A stretch of 64,000 nucleotides of DNA from contig CAYVKG010000003.1 in assembly GCA_964451955.1 (NCBI GenBank), positions 1 to 64,000 of the forward strand. The letters run 5' to 3'. Each line of letters opens with the position of its first letter. The stretch's first letter is position 1. Positions 60,525 to 64,000 of this stretch are shown one piece after another. A model generated the notes under the pieces. That model was not told the DNA's origin and ran no database searches. It saw nothing but the letters and a program-made list of their open reading frames with translations. The position numbers were made by a program, and so were the translations under genes. The DNA is from JAPLNB01 sp964451955. Lineage in GTDB: Bacteria > Planctomycetota > Phycisphaerae > Tepidisphaerales > Tepidisphaeraceae.

Positions 60525-61127
60525 TCAATAGGGCCAGACGGGCAATCCTCGCTCCTGCCGGCGCTTGAACATCTCCAGACCAAACTGCGCCATCTGGATT
60601 CGTTCTTCGGGGGGAAGCGACTCGATGAACTGTTTCATCTCGACCGCGGTGTTGCCTCGAGCGGCGGCGTTGGGTGAATTGGCCGCATAAGCCCGCAGCC
60701 TCTCCTGTTCATCGATGAGTTGGTCCATGTGTGCCTGTCTGGCCGGTCCCGCAGGCAGTGAGAAGTGCTTGGCCATTTCGATCCGGGCGCCGGCCTGAAT
60801 GCTGTTGCGCACCGCGGCAACCTGTTCCTCGCGGGTGAGCTTCCCCTGGCGGGCCGCTTCCGCCAGCGGCTTCAGGTTGGACCGCAGGGTCAGCAGGTAT
60901 TGCTGCTTCCGCTCGACGGGCAGTTTCGCGTACTCGGCGGTCGCGGCGAATTTCGCGATGGCCACGGGATCCCCCGTCGGCGAAGGTGGCCGATGTCCAA
61001 GCGCCTTCCGGGCAACAGACGCGCCGACAGCCGCCACCACCACCAATGCGGAGGCGGCAATGACCAGGGTCTTGCGACCGACCTTGAATCCTGAGGCGCC
61101 GGGAATCTTCGATTGAAGCGTCGTCAT
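60525..61127 (-). CDS. Membrane-anchored hypothetical protein
   Basis: A 200-residue protein with one N-terminal membrane helix (about residues 20-40, TLVIAASALVVVAAVGASVA) and a helical, charged periplasmic part (KLPVERKQQYLLTLRSNLKP; ESLPPEERIQMAQFGLEMFK). It lies 14 bases after the prepilin-like gene and is probably co-transcribed with it. No family recognised; a minor role with the pilin-like protein is possible. Confidence 0.7.
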   Translation of the reverse strand: MTTLQSKIPGASGFKVGRKTLVIAASALVVVAAVGASVARKALGHRPPSPTGDPVAIAKFAATAEYAKLPVERKQQYLLTLRSNLKPLAEAARQGKLTREEQVAAVRNSIQAGARIEMAKHFSLPAGPARQAHMDQLIDEQERLRAYAANSPNAAARGNTAVEMKQFIESLPPEERIQMAQFGLEMFKRRQERGLPVWPY

Positions 61128-61141
61128 GGTCGTCTCTCCTG

Positions 61142-61702
61142 CTATTCGCCCACCGCTCCGACGTGCATGTCGGCGAACAGGTGGTTCATCGAGCCTTTGG
61201 CGTCGTGCTTGCCGTGGAACGGTTCGTACTCATCAATGATCGTGATGATCTCCGGATGGCCCAGGTTGTAAGGCGATTTGGTGGTGCTGCGGGTGCCGGC
61301 CAGCAGCGCGATAAAGGGATTGTACTCGTAACTGGATCCCTCCCGCTCGAAATAGGTCTCATAACCGGCGGGGGCGCTCTGTGTTTCCTTGGTGATCTGG
61401 TCCGATGGGCAACGAAAGACCTTTGACGCAGTCTTCGTGTACGGCTTGAGGAGTTCCGGAAGAGAAGGACCTTTGTTGACAGGCGGCTGGACCGATGGCA
61501 ACGGGTTGACCAGAGGAAGGATCCCCTTCGAATCGGACATGTACATGGCGAACAACGCCCCAATGTCGCGCAGTTGCGCCCTGCATGCCGTCCGGTTGGC
61601 CTGGCTACGTGCCTTGGACAGCACCGGCAGGAGAATGCCGGCCAGGACGGCAATGATCCCGATCACAACCAGCAGCTCGATGAGTGTGAATCCCTTACGC
61701 AT
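61142..61702 (-). CDS. Prepilin-like protein (planctomycete type)
   Basis: A 186-residue protein with a four-residue leader and cleavage site MRKG|FTLIELLVVIGIIAVLAG, Glu at +5. ILLPVLSKARSQANRTACRAQLRDIG is the usual continuation in planctomycete and PVC-group pilin-like proteins, with the C-terminal H-x-G-x-x-N-x-L-F-A-D-x-H-V motif represented by GSMNHLFADMHVG. Such proteins are abundant in this group and of unsettled function. The ATG at 61702 is chosen; the upstream frame lacks leader features. Confidence 0.88.
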   Translation of the reverse strand: MRKGFTLIELLVVIGIIAVLAGILLPVLSKARSQANRTACRAQLRDIGALFAMYMSDSKGILPLVNPLPSVQPPVNKGPSLPELLKPYTKTASKVFRCPSDQITKETQSAPAGYETYFEREGSSYEYNPFIALLAGTRSTTKSPYNLGHPEIITIIDEYEPFHGKHDAKGSMNHLFADMHVGAVGE

Positions 61703-61747
61703 GGGCGAAACTATAGCGGCGGTTGCAACCCCCGCCATGTGCCGCTA

Positions 61748-61815
61748 GTCATATTCCAAGTCATGTTTTGACTATGACCAGCCAAGTGCCCAAACACCAT
61801 GACCTTGGTCACATG
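61748..61815. promoter_or_regulatory. Inverted-repeat cluster in a divergent promoter
   Basis: The space between the prepilin-like gene and the histidine kinase gene holds GTCATA (61748-61753) facing TATGAC (61773-61778), and TGACC-TT-GGTCA (61800-61811) in CATGACCTTGGTCACATG. Repeated TGAC/GTCA half-sites in a divergent promoter suggest an operator, perhaps for autoregulation by the NarL-type regulator, though they do not match the classical NarL heptamer. Confidence 0.35.
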
Positions 61816-61846
61816 AAATTGGCGGCAGGGGGGGTAAAATCGCGGC

Positions 61847-63175
61847 ATGGTGATCAAGGCCCCTCTCCGCGCCGAACCGCTTCGGGAAGCCGCCGGCGAC
61901 TTGCTCGCGGCGCTCTGGCCGGGGCGAACGACCCGGAATTCCCCTCTCCATCGTCGCAAGACGCTGGCCATCCGTGGCGTGCAACTGGCCATGGTGGCGT
62001 TGGTTGTGATCGCCATCGCAGGGTCTTTGGTCGTCGGCGGGCGCCATTTGCCCGTCCTACGCCTCTGCTCGCTGATCGTCGTGGGCGCGGCCTACGTCGC
62101 TTGGAGCCTGTATGGGTCGCGAGATGCCGTGCGATTTGCATTGTGGCATTACGGAACCGCCTCGCCTCCTCCGTGGCCTCCCGAAGCAAGGGTCTGGCCG
62201 GCGGTCTACCTGATCGTTCAACTGGCGATGGCTGAACTCATCATCTGGCTGGCCGGACCCGCGAACATCGTCGGCCTGCTCTGGCTGGTGCTGCTGCCGC
62301 CCATTGGGCAGAGCATCCTCTTCCTGCGCTGGCCAGGCATTGCCGCCGTCTCCATCCTCAGCATCGCCATCCACACGCTCAACATGGTGTCGTGGTACGG
62401 CTGGCCGTCCCTGGCGCTGGCGTTGCCGGGCTTCTCCGTGGCGGTCCTCTTCACGCTCGCCTTCACGCAGATCACCGTCAGCGCCGAGACGGCCCGCGGT
62501 GAGGTGGAACAGCTGGCCGGCGAACTCAGCGAGGCCAACCGCAAACTGCGAGAGTATGCGCTCCAGGCCGAAGAACTGGCCGCCTCCCGCGAACGAAACC
62601 GCGTGGCCCGCGAAATCCACGACAGCATCGGACACTGCCTGACTGTCGTGCACGTCCAACTCGAGGCGGCACGCACAACTCTTGAACGAGATCCGGCCCA
62701 CACCCTCGATGCCATCGGAAAAGCGCAGGCCATGACCCATGCCGGTCTCCAGGAAATACGCCGATCGGTCGCGGCGCTGCGCGTTTCTCCGCTGCACAAT
62801 CAACCCCTGCCCGACGCAATCCGCCGGCTTGCCGCCGAGGGCGAGGCCGCAGGCCTCCATACTCAAGTCACCGTCGCCGGCGACGTTCGCCCACTCTCGC
62901 CCCAGGCCGAACTCACGCTCTATCGCGCCGCCCAGGAGGCGCTGACCAACTGCCGAAAACACGCCCATTCCCAGGCGGCGCACGTCCTCCTCGACTACGG
63001 CGCCGCGGACGTTGTGCGACTGGCCGTCAGCGACGAAGGCGTCGGCGCCGCCGATACCTCCCATGGCTTCGGACTTCTGGGCCTGCGGGAACGCGCCCAA
63101 CTCCTCGGCGGGCAGATGCGCGTGCGGACGGCCCCGGGGCAAGGATTCACCCTCGAAGTCGAGGTGCCCGGATGA
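61847..63175 (+). CDS. NarL-type (HisKA_3) sensor histidine kinase
   Basis: A 442-residue kinase. Six membrane helices occupy about residues 45-215 (VQLAMVALVVIAIAG, LCSLIVVGAAYVAWSL, VYLIVQLAMAELIIWLA and others). A coiled linker precedes the HisKA_3 dimerisation domain with the His in REIHDSIGHCLTVVHVQLE. The ATPase domain has LTLYRAAQEALTNCRKHA (N box) and FGLLGLRERAQLLGG. It phosphorylates the regulator encoded downstream (4-base overlap). The membrane-embedded sensor type is common for cell-envelope or redox stress; the signal is unknown. Confidence 0.92.
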   Translation: MVIKAPLRAEPLREAAGDLLAALWPGRTTRNSPLHRRKTLAIRGVQLAMVALVVIAIAGSLVVGGRHLPVLRLCSLIVVGAAYVAWSLYGSRDAVRFALWHYGTASPPPWPPEARVWPAVYLIVQLAMAELIIWLAGPANIVGLLWLVLLPPIGQSILFLRWPGIAAVSILSIAIHTLNMVSWYGWPSLALALPGFSVAVLFTLAFTQITVSAETARGEVEQLAGELSEANRKLREYALQAEELAASRERNRVAREIHDSIGHCLTVVHVQLEAARTTLERDPAHTLDAIGKAQAMTHAGLQEIRRSVAALRVSPLHNQPLPDAIRRLAAEGEAAGLHTQVTVAGDVRPLSPQAELTLYRAAQEALTNCRKHAHSQAAHVLLDYGAADVVRLAVSDEGVGAADTSHGFGLLGLRERAQLLGGQMRVRTAPGQGFTLEVEVPG

Positions 63176-63822
63176 AACCGATTCGCCTTCTGCTTGTCGA
63201 TGATCAGGCGATGTTCCGCGAGGGATTGCGCACGCTCCTGTCCGTCCATGCCGACGTCGAAGTGGTCGGCGAAGCCGGCGACGGCGATGTCGCTGTCCGG
63301 CAGGTCGCCTCCCTGAAGCCCGATGTCGTCCTCATGGACCTCCGCATGCCGATCCTCAACGGGGTCGAGGCCACTCGGCGGATTCGCGCCCAGCATGCCG
63401 GATGCCAAGTCATCGTCCTGACCACGTTCGACGACGACGAGGATGTGTTCGACGCCCTTCGCGCCGGCGCGGTCGGCTATCTGCTCAAGGACGCCCCCCA
63501 GGAGAAACTGCTCGAAGCGATTCGGCTTGCTTCGCGCGGCGAATCGTTCCTCCAGCCCTCCATCGCCACTAAACTGGTCGCCGAGTTCAGCCGGCTTTCA
63601 TCCACTCGCCCGGTCGATCGAAAACTGGTGCATTCGCTCTCCGATCGCGAACTCGAGGTCCTCCAGCATCTGGCACGCGGCCAGAGCAACAAGGAAATCG
63701 CCATGGCGCTCTATATCACCGAGGGCACCGTCAAAAACCACATGACCAGCATCCTCGGCAAGCTCGGCGTGCCCGACCGCACACAGGCCGCCCTCAAAGC
63801 CAGGGAACTGGGTATCGCCTGA
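63172..63822 (+). CDS. NarL/FixJ-family response regulator
   Basis: A 216-residue regulator with a receiver domain (RLLLVDDQAMFREGL; phosphorylation Asp in VVLMDLRMPILNG near residue 54; Lys in YLLKDAP) and a C-terminal LuxR-type helix-turn-helix (SDRELEVLQHLARGQSNKEI and VKNHMTSILGKLGVPDRTQA). It binds DNA when phosphorylated by the preceding kinase. Start and stop codons overlap (ATGA), so both are made together. Confidence 0.95.
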   Translation: MKPIRLLLVDDQAMFREGLRTLLSVHADVEVVGEAGDGDVAVRQVASLKPDVVLMDLRMPILNGVEATRRIRAQHAGCQVIVLTTFDDDEDVFDALRAGAVGYLLKDAPQEKLLEAIRLASRGESFLQPSIATKLVAEFSRLSSTRPVDRKLVHSLSDRELEVLQHLARGQSNKEIAMALYITEGTVKNHMTSILGKLGVPDRTQAALKARELGIA

Positions 63823-63838
63823 TCCGACTGACGGGCAC

Positions 63839-64000
63839 TCAATTCCTTGGCGATCGATCTCGTTTCGGTTTGGGTGGCCGCGGCGTCAAAGCACGCTGAA
63901 GATTGCCCATGGCCTGACGGAGCCGGTGTTCATTCTCCACCAGGGCAATGCGCACGTATCCCTCGCCATGCTCGCCAAACGCCCGCCCGGGAGCCAACGC
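63839..64000 (-). CDS. C-terminus of a class I/II aminotransferase (partial)
   Basis: The last 53 codons of a gene that enters from the right edge. The reading PGRAFGEHGEGYVRIALVEN followed by EHRLRQAMGNLQRAL is the typical C-terminal end of PLP-dependent class I aminotransferases of the LL-diaminopimelate/alanine aminotransferase group (usual form G-x-x-FG-x-x-GEGYVR-x-A-L). A basic tail PRPPKPKRDRSPRN follows before the TGA at 63839-63841. The substrate cannot be judged from this fragment. Confidence 0.85.
   Translation of the reverse strand, partial: ALAPGRAFGEHGEGYVRIALVENEHRLRQAMGNLQRALTPRPPKPKRDRSPRN

Noticed and set aside
1..64000. CRISPR arrays, insertion sequences, rRNA operons
   Set aside because: No regularly spaced direct repeats, transposase motifs or rRNA signatures were seen. 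The 36-bp tandem at 1921 has no spacers and is coding.

Overview
This is a high-GC bacterial chromosome segment, probably from the phylum Planctomycetota and most likely a Phycisphaerae-like lineage. The inference rests on gene content: a very large secretin with a TPR-rich N-terminus, a YdjY-domain protein, prepilin-like proteins starting with GFTLIELLVV, proline/threonine linkers of the ATQP/TTQP type, and many exported polysaccharide-active enzymes without SusC/SusD partners. One 10-N scaffold gap (18740-18749) lies inside nadC, so the sequence is a draft assembly. I saw no rRNA, tRNA, CRISPR array or insertion sequence.

Layout. 1-9.96 kb: a Tat-type gene cut by the left edge, a Xer recombinase, two small hypothetical genes, queA, a DUF4838 lipoprotein, an MlaF/MlaE-type lipid transporter pair, a TPR lipoprotein with a clear terminator, a His-rich small membrane protein, a HAD phosphatase and purC. 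10.1-14.15 kb: a catalytically depleted GH10-like protein, a ComEA-like helix-hairpin-helix protein and uvrB. 14.16-15.71 kb: a compact two-gene cassette (three-Cys-motif Gp37/Gp68-type protein plus its partner TcmP) whose base composition differs from both flanks. 15.87-19.27 kb: a GH2 glycosidase with an F5/8 C-type domain, then nadC. 19.27-38.08 kb: the centrepiece, a type IV pilus/type II secretion-like operon. It is preceded by a roughly 940-base leader rich in hairpins and encodes six pilin-like subunits, PilM-N-O-P-Q-like proteins, a TPR lipoprotein, a signalling block (histidine kinase, response regulator, HD-GYP phosphodiesterase, STAS protein), then PilB and PilC. 38.2-47.4 kb: a zinc-ribbon protein, a PTS EIIA protein, a heparinase II/III-like lyase, endonuclease III, a GH101/DUF5696-like exported protein, a small hypothetical and a GH36 alpha-galactosidase. 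47.5-49.7 kb: a cyclophilin, the SRP RNA gene with its terminator, and NAD kinase. 49.7-56.3 kb: an unknown three-gene unit (YdjY protein, membrane protein, condensation-fold protein) and the giant secretin. 56.9-64 kb: murA, a GH16 glucanase-like protein, a hypothetical, a prepilin-like protein, a NarL-type two-component pair, and the C-terminus of a class I aminotransferase cut by the right edge.

How the parts work together. The pilus block carries its own signalling. The HD-GYP protein has every residue expected for hydrolysing cyclic di-GMP, and the PilB N-terminus matches the MshEN repeat that binds cyclic di-GMP, so control of filament assembly by this messenger is a reasonable model. 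No pilT or prepilin peptidase is present, so retraction and processing genes must lie elsewhere or the machine is closer to a type II secretion system. The exported glycosidases and lyases suggest a life on complex polysaccharides.

Whole-window pattern. The + strand is strongly G-rich over C in the left part whichever way genes point, and C-rich over G in the right part. The sign changes between about 41.7 and 45 kb. This is what a replication terminus (or an inversion boundary) would look like.
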